64,000 bases of DNA from Albidovulum sediminis. Lineage in GTDB: Bacteria; Pseudomonadota; Alphaproteobacteria; Rhodobacterales; Rhodobacteraceae. Under the pieces are notes generated by a model that worked only from the letters and a program-made list of their open reading frames with translations, searched no databases and was not told the origin of the DNA. The stretch covers positions 1,414,245 to 1,478,244 of the forward strand of contig NZ_JAOCQF010000001.1 in assembly GCF_025380365.1 (NCBI RefSeq), given 5' to 3'. A program made the position numbers and the translations under genes. Below, in pieces: positions 16,273 through 24,542 of this stretch (position 1 is its first letter; the number at the start of each line of letters is the position of its first letter).

Positions 16273-18618
16273 GTGTCTACGGGTATCGGCGAACGCGTCC
16301 AGCGCAAGGAAGACCGCAGGCTTCTGAACGGGCAGGCCCGCTTCGTCGGCGACATCCGCCTGCCCCGCCAGTGGGAGGCGGCCTTTGTCCGCAGCCCCGT
16401 CGCGCACGGGCGCATCCGCGCGGTCCGCAAGCCCGCAGGGGCCGAGGCGCGCGTCTTCACTGCCGCCGATCTGGCTGATGTCCGGCCGATCCGCGCGCAA
16501 TCCTCGCTGCCGAGCTACAACGCTTCCGACCAGTATCCGCTGGCCAAGGACAAGGTCCGCTTCGTCGGCGAATGCGTGGCGATCTGCATCGCCCCCACCC
16601 GCGCCGAGGCCGAGGACCTGGCGGAACGGGTCGAACTGGAAATCGACGCCCTGCCCGCGGTCGTTGACGCGCTGAAGGCACGCCAGCCCGATTCGGCGCT
16701 CCTGCACGAGGAGTGGGGCAGCAACCTGTTCCTGACCACCTTCTTCGACGGCGACATCGACAGCCTGCGCAAGACCGCCCCCGTCGTCATCGAGCGCGAA
16801 TATTCGACCGCGCGCCAGTGCATGAACCCGATGGAGGGCAAGGGAACGCTCGCCCACTGGGACGAGAAGGCAGGCCAGCTTGTCGTCTACACCTCGACCC
16901 AGGTGCCGCACCTGATCCGCACCGGCATTTCGGAATTCCTCGGCCTCGACCAGGGCCAGGTCCGGGTGATCGCGCCGGATGTGGGCGGCGGCTTCGGCTA
17001 CAAATGCGTGCTCCAGCCCGAGGAGTTGTCGGTGTCCTGGGTCGCGCGCCGGGCCGGCCGCCCGATCCGCTGGACCGAGGACCGGCGCGAACATCTGGTC
17101 GCCGGCGCCAACACCCGCCAGCACCACTACCGGCTCACCGCCTTCGCCGACACCCGCGGGCGGCTTCTGGGGATCGACGCGGAGATCACCGTCGATGTCG
17201 GCGCCTATTCGGTCTGGCCCTTCACCGCCTGCCTGGAGGCCGCGCAGGCGGGCGGCAACCTGCCCGGCCCCTACGACTTCGGCATCTACCGCTGTCGCAC
17301 ATATTCGGTCGCGACCAACAAGCCCGCCTTCACCCCCTATCGCGGCGTGGCCCGGCCCGGTGTCTGCTTTGCGATGGAATTGACGATCGACGCCATCGCC
17401 CGCGCGGTGGGGCGCGAGCCGTCCGAGGTGCGCAAGGAAAACCTCGTCCCGGCAGCGAAGATGCCCTACACCAACGTGACGAAGAAGTTCTACGACAGCG
17501 GCGACTACCCCGAAAGCGTGGCGCAGGCCGAAAAGGCCATCGACCTCAAGGGGTTCCGCGCGCGACAGGCGGCCGCCCGCGCGGAAGGCCGGTATCTTGG
17601 CATCGGCTTTTCGACCTTCACCGAACAATCCGCCCACGGAACCAAGGTCTTTGCCGCCTGGGGCCTGCCTTTGGTGCCCGGCTACGATCAGGCGATGGTG
17701 AAGATCACGCCGTCCGGCTCGGTCGAGGTGCGGTCGGGCAACCACAGCTTCGGCCAGGGGCTGGAGACGACGCTGGCCCAGGTGGCGAGCGAATGGCTGA
17801 GCGTCGACGTCAGCCGCATCGGCGTGGTGATGGGCGACACCGGCGTAACGCCCTATTCGACCGGCGCCTATGCCTCGCGCGGGATGGTCATGTCGGGGGG
17901 CGCGGTGTCGAAGGCGGCCGAGGTGCTGGCGGGCCGGGTCAGGCGCCACGCCGCGCACCTGCTGCAATGCCGGGCCGAGGACGTGCGCCTTGCCGAGGGC
18001 AAGGCCTGGCACGGCGCCGCGCATGTGACGTTCGAGGATATCGCGCGGGCCTGGTACCTGCGCCCCGACCAGTTGCCCGACGACGTGGAGACGGCGGGGC
18101 TTGAGGTGACGGAGGGCTACAAGCCCGACATCGACACTGGCGTCTTCACCTATGCGACCCATGCCGCCGTGGTCGAGGTCGACCCCGACACCGGCCGTGT
18201 CGCGATCGAGGATTATTTCATCTTCGAGGATTGCGGGCGGCGGGTGAACCCGCTGATCCTCGAAGGGCAGGCCTATGGCGGCGCGGCGCAGGGCATCGGC
18301 ACCGCGCTTTTCGAGGAGGTGCTTTACGATGCGAACGGCCAGCCGCTGACCTCCACCCTTGCCGACTACATCCTGCCGGGGCCGGCGGAACTGCCGGCGT
18401 TCCGCCTTGGCCATGCCGAAACGCTGTCACCCTACACGCGGCACGGGATCAAGGGCGTCGGCGAAGGCGCGGCCATCGCGCCGGGCGGGGCCATCGTCAA
18501 CGCGGTTAACGATGCGCTTTCCCCCTTCGGCGTCGAGTTGAACAGCCTGCCCGCCACTCCCGAGCGGGTGCTGGGCGCGATCCTGAAGGCGCAGGCCGCG
18601 CGGGAGGCTGCGGAATGA
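16273..18618 (+). CDS. Molybdenum hydroxylase large subunit (xanthine dehydrogenase/CoxL family)
   Basis: A 781-residue molybdopterin-binding subunit. It would hydroxylate an aromatic or heterocyclic carbon using water as oxygen source. Visible motifs: GERVQRKEDRRLLNGQARF at the N-terminus, VGGGFGYK, YRGVARPGVCFAMEL at the active-site loop, SFGQGLETTLAQVASEW, and KGVGEGAAIAPGG with the catalytic glutamate E731. The loop is not the AYRCSFR type of CO dehydrogenases. The GTG at 16273 has AAGGA 8 bases upstream and is preferred; the frame is open further upstream across the promoter. Its stop overlaps the FAD-subunit start. The substrate is unknown, but the operon context (PreA-like reductase, amidase) favours an N-heterocycle. 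Confidence 0.88.
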   Translation: MSTGIGERVQRKEDRRLLNGQARFVGDIRLPRQWEAAFVRSPVAHGRIRAVRKPAGAEARVFTAADLADVRPIRAQSSLPSYNASDQYPLAKDKVRFVGECVAICIAPTRAEAEDLAERVELEIDALPAVVDALKARQPDSALLHEEWGSNLFLTTFFDGDIDSLRKTAPVVIEREYSTARQCMNPMEGKGTLAHWDEKAGQLVVYTSTQVPHLIRTGISEFLGLDQGQVRVIAPDVGGGFGYKCVLQPEELSVSWVARRAGRPIRWTEDRREHLVAGANTRQHHYRLTAFADTRGRLLGIDAEITVDVGAYSVWPFTACLEAAQAGGNLPGPYDFGIYRCRTYSVATNKPAFTPYRGVARPGVCFAMELTIDAIARAVGREPSEVRKENLVPAAKMPYTNVTKKFYDSGDYPESVAQAEKAIDLKGFRARQAAARAEGRYLGIGFSTFTEQSAHGTKVFAAWGLPLVPGYDQAMVKITPSGSVEVRSGNHSFGQGLETTLAQVASEWLSVDVSRIGVVMGDTGVTPYSTGAYASRGMVMSGGAVSKAAEVLAGRVRRHAAHLLQCRAEDVRLAEGKAWHGAAHVTFEDIARAWYLRPDQLPDDVETAGLEVTEGYKPDIDTGVFTYATHAAVVEVDPDTGRVAIEDYFIFEDCGRRVNPLILEGQAYGGAAQGIGTALFEEVLYDANGQPLTSTLADYILPGPAELPAFRLGHAETLSPYTRHGIKGVGEGAAIAPGGAIVNAVNDALSPFGVELNSLPATPERVLGAILKAQAAREAAE

Positions 18619-19448
18619 AGCCTGCCGCCTTCGAGATGGTCCGCCCCGCCGATGCGCCCGAGGCCGGTCGCGCGCTGGCGGCGGGCGACGGCGCCGTGAA
18701 GGTCATGGCGGGGGGTCAGTCGCTGGGCCCGATGCTGAACCTGCGCCTTGCCCGGCCCGAACGCCTTCTGGACATCACCGCGCTGCCGGGCCTTTCCGAC
18801 TGCCGCGAGACGGCGAGCCATGTGGAGATCGGCGCCGCCGTCACCCACGCAAGGATCGAGGACGGCGACTGCCCGGAACCCATCGCCGGCATGCTGCGCC
18901 ATGTCGCGGGCGGCATCGCCTACCGCGCGGTGCGCAACCGCGGCACCATCGGCGGCAGCCTCTGCCACGCCGACCCGGCGGCAGACTGGGTGACGGCGCT
19001 GACCGCGCTCGGCGCCGGCGTCGTGGCGACGGACGGCACGGGGGCCACGCGCGAGATTCCGATGCCCGCCTTCATGCTCGGCGCCTATCGCACCGCGCTT
19101 CGGCCCGACGAGATCGTGACCGCGATCCGCATCCCGCGCCATTCGCCGGCCGCGCGCTGGGGCTACCACAAGATCTGCCGCAAGGTGGGCGAGTTCGCCG
19201 ACGCCATCGGTGCCTTCGTCGCCGACCCCGAGACGCGCATCTGCCGCGCGGTCTTCGGATCGACCGGGGGGGCGCCGCTCCTCCTGCCCGACCTCGCTGC
19301 CCATGCGGCACGGACTGGCTCTCCGGCCGGCCTAACCACAGTGAAGACGGCGCTGGAACACAGCGGGCTATCGCTCTCAGCGGTGAAGATCCACCAGCTT
19401 GCCGTCGCCCATCGCCGCGCGGTCGAGGAGGCCCTGGCCGATGTCTGA
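18615..19448 (+). CDS. Molybdenum hydroxylase FAD-binding subunit (CoxM type)
   Basis: A 277-residue medium subunit carrying FAD, which passes electrons out of the enzyme. Motifs AGGQSLGPMLNLRLA (about residues 34-48) and RNRGTIGGSLCHADPAADW (about 104-122) are the two FAD-contact loops of the family. It overlaps the large-subunit stop by ATGA and the iron-sulfur subunit start by 8 bases, so the three subunits are translationally coupled. Confidence 0.9.
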   Translation: MKPAAFEMVRPADAPEAGRALAAGDGAVKVMAGGQSLGPMLNLRLARPERLLDITALPGLSDCRETASHVEIGAAVTHARIEDGDCPEPIAGMLRHVAGGIAYRAVRNRGTIGGSLCHADPAADWVTALTALGAGVVATDGTGATREIPMPAFMLGAYRTALRPDEIVTAIRIPRHSPAARWGYHKICRKVGEFADAIGAFVADPETRICRAVFGSTGGAPLLLPDLAAHAARTGSPAGLTTVKTALEHSGLSLSAVKIHQLAVAHRRAVEEALADV

Positions 19449-20574
19449 TACGATCCGCCTGACCGTCAACGGCGAAGACTGCACCGCGACCGTTCCGCCC
19501 CGCGCGCAACTGGCCGAGGTGCTGCGCGACCACCTCGACCTGACCGGCACGCATCTGGCCTGCGAACAGGGCGTCTGCGGCGCCTGCACGGTGATGATGA
19601 ACGGCAAGCCTGTCAGGTCCTGCATCACCTATGCCCATGCCTGCGACGGCGCGGTGATCGAGACGATCGAGGGCCATCGCGGCGATCCGGTCATGGACCG
19701 CCTGCGCGACGCCTTTTCGCGCCACCACGCGCTGCAATGCGGCTTCTGCACGCCCGGCATGCTGGCGACCGCGCGCGACATCGTCGCCCGGTTCGACGAC
19801 CCCGACGAGGCGACGATCCGCCATGAACTCAGCGGCAACCTCTGCCGCTGCACGGGCTATGTCGGCATCGTCGCCGCGATCCGCGACGTGGCGGGCCAGC
19901 GCCGGACCGAGGGCGGCCGGGCCGAACGGCCCGCCCCGGCCATCCCGGCGCGGTCGCGCAGCTTCACCCGCTTTGACCCGCTGCCGCCCGAAGCCACCCC
20001 AGCGCCCGCCGCCGCAGCGGCGCGCGTGTCGGACGAGGGCGGCGCGACGGTGGTGCGCCGCGACTTCACCCTGAACCACCCGCCCGAAACCGTCTGGGCG
20101 CTGTTCCGCGACCCGCGCAGCGTCGCCCCCTGCATCCCCGGCGCCACGCTCGAGAGCGTGGATGGCGACCGCTTCCAGGGCTCGGTCGAAATCCGCTTCG
20201 GCCCGATCCGGGCGCGGTTCGGCGGGCACGGTACGTTCCGCAACGACGACACCACGCGCGAAGGCGCGATCAGCGGCCAGGGCGATGACAAGCTGGGCAA
20301 GTCGCGGGTGCGCGGCGATCTCGGCTATGCGATCGCGCCCGGCACCGATGCCGCCACCAGCCAGGTCCGGGTGGAGTTGCGCTTCGGGATCGAGGGGATG
20401 CTGGCGCAGTTCAACCGGCCCGAGCTTGTCGCGGGCTTCGTCGACTACATCCTGGCCCAGTTCGCCGCCAACTGCGACGCGGTTCTGGCCGGCGGCGCGG
20501 CCGCGCCCGCCCGCCGGCTCAGCGTCTTCGCGATGCTCTGGGCGGTGCTGAAGGCGCGGCTGAAGGGCCGCTAA
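19441..20574 (+). CDS. Mo-hydroxylase [2Fe-2S] subunit fused to a CoxG-like (SRPBCC) domain
   Basis: A 377-residue two-domain protein. Residues 1-155 are a standard small subunit with plant-type [2Fe-2S] ligands C41, C46, C49 and C61 and the second cluster's C100, C103, C135 and C137 (QCGFCTPG, LCRCTGY). After a Pro/Ala-rich linker (about 160-205), the rest is a CoxG/SRPBCC fold (FTLNHPPETVWALFRDP, CIPGA, GDDKLGKSRVRG). CoxG is normally a separate membrane-associated protein that recruits CO dehydrogenase to the membrane. The small subunit alone would be about 160 residues. The basic tail LSVFAMLWAVLKARLKGR could contact membrane. Confidence 0.88.
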   Translation: MSDTIRLTVNGEDCTATVPPRAQLAEVLRDHLDLTGTHLACEQGVCGACTVMMNGKPVRSCITYAHACDGAVIETIEGHRGDPVMDRLRDAFSRHHALQCGFCTPGMLATARDIVARFDDPDEATIRHELSGNLCRCTGYVGIVAAIRDVAGQRRTEGGRAERPAPAIPARSRSFTRFDPLPPEATPAPAAAAARVSDEGGATVVRRDFTLNHPPETVWALFRDPRSVAPCIPGATLESVDGDRFQGSVEIRFGPIRARFGGHGTFRNDDTTREGAISGQGDDKLGKSRVRGDLGYAIAPGTDAATSQVRVELRFGIEGMLAQFNRPELVAGFVDYILAQFAANCDAVLAGGAAAPARRLSVFAMLWAVLKARLKGR

Positions 20575-20582
20575 GCCCGCCC

Positions 20583-21392
20583 CTAGTCCACGAAGGCGCG
20601 TTCGACGACATATTCGCCGGGGCGGCTGTTCGCGCCCTCGGTGAAGCCACGCGCCTCCAGGAGGCGCTTCATGTCGAGGTTGAGGCCCATCGAGCCGCAG
20701 ATCATCACGCGGTCCTGGCCGGGGTCGAGCGGCGGCAGGCCGAGATCTTCAAAGAGTTTCCCGCTTTCGATCAGGTCGGTGATCCGGCCCATGCGTTCGG
20801 ACGGCTCGCGCGTCGTGGTCGCATAGCGGCGGAACTTCGCGGCCGCCTCCTCGCCCACCAGCGGGTCCTCCAAAAGCCGCCGGTGCAGGTCGGCGCCATA
20901 GGCAAGCTCGCTGACATTGCGGCAGGTCTGGGTCAGGATCACGGTCTGGAACTTCTCATAGGTCTCGGGCTCGCGCATCAGGCTGGCGAAGGGGGCGACG
21001 CCGGTGCCGGTCGAGATCATCCAGAGCGTCCGGCCCGGCAGCAGCGCGTCGAGGACCAGCGTGCCGGTGGCCTTCGTCCTGACGATCACCTGATCGCCCG
21101 GACGGATCTTCTGCAACCGCGAGGTCAGGGGGCCGTCCGGCACCTTGATCGAATAGAACTCCAGCTCCTCGTCCCAGAAGGGCGAGGCGATGGAATAGGC
21201 CCTAAGGACCGGCTTGCCACCCTCGCCCGGCAGGCCGATCATCACGAACTCGCCTGACCGGAAGCGGAAGCTTTGCGGCCGCGTCACGCGGAAGGAAAAC
21301 AGCCGGTCGTCCCAGTGGCGGACGCTGAGGACGGTCTGGCCGTCGGGCAAGACGGCGGGGGTCGCGGCGTAGGGGTCTTGCACGGCGTTCAT
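20583..21392 (-). CDS. fpr: Ferredoxin-NADP+ reductase
   Basis: A 269-residue FAD protein of the bacterial Fpr type. The FAD motif RAYSIASPFW, the NADP motif GTGVAPFASLMR and a C-terminal segment ending YVVERAFVD are present. It moves electrons from NADPH to ferredoxin. It follows the 7Fe ferredoxin gene by 46 bases on the minus strand, so the pair forms a ready electron-supply unit under the promoter at 21982-22010. The nearest consumer is the ferredoxin-like-domain-bearing PreA homologue encoded upstream. Confidence 0.88.
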   Translation of the reverse strand: MNAVQDPYAATPAVLPDGQTVLSVRHWDDRLFSFRVTRPQSFRFRSGEFVMIGLPGEGGKPVLRAYSIASPFWDEELEFYSIKVPDGPLTSRLQKIRPGDQVIVRTKATGTLVLDALLPGRTLWMISTGTGVAPFASLMREPETYEKFQTVILTQTCRNVSELAYGADLHRRLLEDPLVGEEAAAKFRRYATTTREPSERMGRITDLIESGKLFEDLGLPPLDPGQDRVMICGSMGLNLDMKRLLEARGFTEGANSRPGEYVVERAFVD

Positions 21393-21438
21393 GGGTCACT
21401 CCGGTTATCTGGGGGGCGGTCGGGGGGGCTGCCCGGCG

Positions 21439-21960
21439 TCAGGGGGTCACGCGCAGGCCGTCCACCTCGAAGCCGTCGTCGTCGGGCGCGCGGGGGGGCA
21501 GTTCCACGACCGCGCTGCCGGCATCGGCCTCGGGGAAGGCCACCCGCGTGCCGTCAAGCTCGTAGCCCTCAAGCACGTCCCCGGGCGCCTCCGCGCCGGC
21601 CGGATAGACCGGCTTTTGCGCATGCGGGGCTTCCGGCGCTTCGCCCGTAATCAGCAGCGCCGCCTTGCCGGGGCGTCCGTTCCAGTCCTCGGCATCGGCG
21701 GGCACGGTGCCGATCTCGGTGATGACGGGCCAGCGCGCCGCGTATTTCGCGTTGATCGCCAGCCAAGTCTCAAGTCCCGGCTCGGTATCTGCCCGGATCG
21801 CATCGGCCGGGCATTCCGGTTCGCACACGCCGCAGTCGATGCATTCGTCGGGGTGGATGACCAGAAAGTTCTCCCCCTCGTAGAAGCAGTCCACCGGGCA
21901 GACGGTGACGCAGTCCTGAAACTTGCAGTTGATGCAGTTCTCGGTGACGACATAGGTCAT
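21439..21960 (-). CDS. fdxA: 7Fe ferredoxin with long C-terminal extension
   Basis: A 173-residue ferredoxin. Residues 1-107 match the FdxA/Azotobacter FdI type: C9-x2-C12-x4-C17-x3-C21 and C40-x2-C43-x2-C46-x3-C50, giving one [3Fe-4S] and one [4Fe-4S] cluster. Usual length is about 106-112 residues; here about 60 acidic, Pro/Ala-rich residues are added (from [12 protein letters not shown] to the end). The start codon is 21 bases from the -10 element of its promoter. It probably carries electrons from the reductase encoded downstream to the PreA-like enzyme. Confidence 0.87.
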   Translation of the reverse strand: MTYVVTENCINCKFQDCVTVCPVDCFYEGENFLVIHPDECIDCGVCEPECPADAIRADTEPGLETWLAINAKYAARWPVITEIGTVPADAEDWNGRPGKAALLITGEAPEAPHAQKPVYPAGAEAPGDVLEGYELDGTRVAFPEADAGSAVVELPPRAPDDDGFEVDGLRVTP

Positions 21961-21981
21961 GATTCACCTCCCGTTTTAGGA

Positions 21982-22010
21982 AGTATACTTCTTATTTGTC
22001 GCCCGCGCAA
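21982..22010 (-). promoter_or_regulatory. Promoter of ferredoxin/reductase unit with AGTATACT element
   Basis: Minus strand: -35 TTGCGC (22005-22010), 17-base spacer, -10 TATACT (21982-21987). The core extends to a perfect 12-bp palindrome GAAGTATACTTC (21980-21991) followed by CTAAA. A consensus-like GGGAGGTG ribosome binding site follows just before the ferredoxin ATG. Confidence 0.7.
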
Positions 22011-22031
22011 ACCCTTTGCCGCGCCGTCCCG

Positions 22032-22730
22032 TCAGCCGACGACGGGAACCGGGACCACGTCATAGGCATGCGCGATGGTGCGGTTCAGGACCGGGTCCAA
22101 CAGCTCGAAGCGAAAGCGCGGGCTCGGGCGCACGCCGCCGATGGCGCCGCAGGTGCCGCCGAACATCAGCACGCCCTCCTCCAGGGCGCCGCCCTCTTCG
22201 GCCAGCTTCGCCAGCAACTCACGCGGCGAGATCAGGCCAGCGACGCCGCCATCCTGATAGACGACCTCTGCCCCGTTCTCCTTGATGTGGGAGCGGATGC
22301 GCAGCTTGTCCCAATGCCCCTCGACCTCGTCGAGCGGCCAGAACTCGGTCGCCACGGGCTTGTCGCACAGCTGCTTGGCGACCGAGATTCCCATGTGTTC
22401 AACCACCCGGTCGGTGTGGTCCGATCCGGCGCCGACCCAGATCCGGCCCTTGTGGTTCAGAAGCACATATTCGACCTCGCCGCTCGACCCCTCGCCCAGC
22501 GCCTCGATGGTGTCGGCGGTCGACAGGCGCGACACGCCGACGCGGTAGAAAAGCGGCGTCTTCGAAGGCGGCTGCACGCCGATCTTGGCAAGTTCGTCGA
22601 TGTGGTGCTGAAGCGCGGCCCGGTCGCGCCCGGTCCAGCCGCCGACGATCACCTTGCGGACGGTGACGCGGTCCCGCTCGGCCCCCTCGCGGGTGGTGAA
22701 CAGCGCATCGAAAACGACTTGGGCGGGCAT
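22032..22730 (-). CDS. DUF2848 family protein
   Basis: A 232-residue protein that I place in DUF2848 by overall pattern: HTDRVVEHMGISVAKQLCDKP in the middle (quoted in part: HTDRVVEHMGISVAKQ) and VLMFGGTCGAIGGVRP near the C-terminus. The fold may relate to fumarylacetoacetate hydrolase. No experimental function is known to me. It is the last gene of the preA-cupin-amidase operon, 15 bases after the amidase. A hydrolytic step on the amidase product or substrate is a reasonable guess only. Confidence 0.75.
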   Translation of the reverse strand: MPAQVVFDALFTTREGAERDRVTVRKVIVGGWTGRDRAALQHHIDELAKIGVQPPSKTPLFYRVGVSRLSTADTIEALGEGSSGEVEYVLLNHKGRIWVGAGSDHTDRVVEHMGISVAKQLCDKPVATEFWPLDEVEGHWDKLRIRSHIKENGAEVVYQDGGVAGLISPRELLAKLAEEGGALEEGVLMFGGTCGAIGGVRPSPRFRFELLDPVLNRTIAHAYDVVPVPVVG

Positions 22731-22745
22731 GGATGGTCCTTTCGG

Positions 22746-24092
22746 TCAGTGGCCGCGGATGGTGCCTTCAATCCCGCGCGCGATGGACAGGAGCCGCCGG
22801 TCCTCGCCCGTCCGGCCCATCAGCATCGCGCCAACGGGAAGGGTGCCATCGTCGTGGCAGGGGATGGAGATGGCGGGAAGGTCGAGGAAGTTGCCGACCG
22901 CCGTGTTGCGCAGGCAAAGCAGGTTGGTGGCGTTGGACACGGCGGTGTCCTTCAGGCTGTCCAGCGTCGGCGGCACGATCTGCACGGCGGGCAGGATCAG
23001 CGCGTCGAAGGGCAGCGTCCGCTCGGCCACCAGCGCCCGCATCCGCGCGCGCTCCTCGATCACGCGGATGTAGTCCTCGGCCGTCTGCGAGCGTCCGGCG
23101 CCGAAGCGGTCGCGCACCCAGGGGTCGTAGAATTCGGCCCGCGTGGCCAGGTGCGGGGCGTGCCAGGCGTGGGCCTCCGCCCCGACCAGCCCGCCCTTGG
23201 CGTTGATCCGCGGCAGGTCGGCGAGTTCGGCAATGGTCAGCGGCGTCAGCCGCACGCCGCGTCGCGAAAGCCGCGTCAGCATCGCCTCGAACGCGGCGCC
23301 CACCATGGCGTCCATGTGCTCTGTCACATAGCCGCCAAGGACGCCCAGCCGGAGCCCGCCTTCGGGGAACGACGGCTCATCCTCCCCCTCCCCGCCCGCA
23401 AGGACGGAATCGAGCACCGCGCAGCACGAAACGCTGGTCGCCAGCGGCCCGATGCAGTCAAGCGTCTTCGACAGGGGCACGGCGCCTTCGCGCGGGACGC
23501 GGGTCGAGGTCGGCTTGAAGCCGACGATGCCGCAGAAGGCGGCCGGGATCCGGCAGGAGCCGCCGGTGTCGGTGCCGATGGCGGCGGGCACCATCCCCGC
23601 CGCGACCGACACGCCGGCACCCGAGGACGATCCGCCCGGTATCCGCGCCTCGGCCGGGTCGCAGGGATTGAGCGGCGTGCCGAAATGGGCGTTCAGGCCA
23701 AGGCCGGAATAGGCGAACTCGGTCATGTTGTTCTTGCCGACGATGACGAAGCCGGCCCGGCGCAGGTTCCACACGATCGCGGCATCGGCCGCGGCAGGCG
23801 CCTGCGTGTCGAGCACCCGCGACCCCGCCCGCGTCACCTCGCCCTTCACGTCGAAGAGGTCCTTGATCGCGATCGGCACGCCGGCGTGGCGCGGCAGCGG
23901 CAGGCCCTTCGCCCGCGCGCCGTCGATCCACTCGGCCTGCGCCATCGCCGCACCGGCACAGGTGGACAGGAACGCAAGCCCGCCCTGCCCCGCGGGATCG
24001 GCGATGCGTTCCAGCGCCTCGGCCACGAGGGCGGCGCTTGTCACGGCGCCCTTGTCGAGCTTGCGGGCAAGGTCGGTGATGTTCTGGATCAT
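22746..24092 (-). CDS. Amidase signature family hydrolase
   Basis: A 448-residue amidase-signature enzyme. The Ser-cisSer-Lys triad is visible: Lys in PIAIKDLFDVKG, and the two serines in IPGGSSSGAGVSVAAG and GTDTGGSCRIPAAFCG. Start set at ATG 24092 (MIQNITDLARKL); the frame is open further to 24134. It is third in the operon with preA, cupin and DUF2848. It would cleave a carboxamide, possibly the ring or side-chain amide created after ring reduction. Substrate not identified. Confidence 0.86.
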   Translation of the reverse strand: MIQNITDLARKLDKGAVTSAALVAEALERIADPAGQGGLAFLSTCAGAAMAQAEWIDGARAKGLPLPRHAGVPIAIKDLFDVKGEVTRAGSRVLDTQAPAAADAAIVWNLRRAGFVIVGKNNMTEFAYSGLGLNAHFGTPLNPCDPAEARIPGGSSSGAGVSVAAGMVPAAIGTDTGGSCRIPAAFCGIVGFKPTSTRVPREGAVPLSKTLDCIGPLATSVSCCAVLDSVLAGGEGEDEPSFPEGGLRLGVLGGYVTEHMDAMVGAAFEAMLTRLSRRGVRLTPLTIAELADLPRINAKGGLVGAEAHAWHAPHLATRAEFYDPWVRDRFGAGRSQTAEDYIRVIEERARMRALVAERTLPFDALILPAVQIVPPTLDSLKDTAVSNATNLLCLRNTAVGNFLDLPAISIPCHDDGTLPVGAMLMGRTGEDRRLLSIARGIEGTIRGH

Positions 24093-24154
24093 CGGACGGG
24101 CACCGGGACAAGGGCAGGCCACCCCCGGGGGCAACCCGCCGCGATGGGGGGAGC

Positions 24155-24532
24155 TTACTGCGGGTCGTAGTAGTGCTGTTCCATCAGCAGGCAGCCTTCT
24201 TCGCTGCGGAAGGGGCCGTGGGGCACATGCGGCGGACGCACGCAGTAGGTGTATTGCCCGAACCGCTCGCCCCCCGTCGGGCCGTCGTTGCCGACCCAGA
24301 GATCGCCCTCGATCACGAAGACCTCTTCCCAGTAGTCATGCTCGAACGGGACGGTGGTATAGGTGCCCGGCTCGAACTTCAGAAGCCGCGTGTGCCCGCC
24401 CTGGCGGTTGGCCATGTCGAGCGTGCCCGACAGGATCTTCTGCTTGATCCCGGCAGGGTATCCCTTCGGTGTCTCCCAGCCGCTGTCGATGTCGACCTGG
24501 TAGAATTCGCGATGGATCTTGTTGACGGCCAT
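24155..24532 (-). CDS. Cupin-domain protein
   Basis: A 125-residue single-domain cupin. The barrel motifs TVPFEHDYWEEVFVIEGDLWVG and PPHVPHGPF give possible metal ligands (H, E, H). The start at 24532 (MAVNKIHREFYQ) follows the preA stop by 10 bases. Small cupins in catabolic operons are often isomerases, lyases or dioxygenases, or regulators of enzyme state. Its role here is unknown. Confidence 0.8.
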   Translation of the reverse strand: MAVNKIHREFYQVDIDSGWETPKGYPAGIKQKILSGTLDMANRQGGHTRLLKFEPGTYTTVPFEHDYWEEVFVIEGDLWVGNDGPTGGERFGQYTYCVRPPHVPHGPFRSEEGCLLMEQHYYDPQ

Positions 24533-24542
24533 GGATGCCTCC

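Noticed and set aside
16111-18414. Long minus-strand open frame opposite the Mo-hydroxylase large subunit
   Set aside because: No recognisable motifs, and it would run through the promoter between the MarR and hydroxylase genes.
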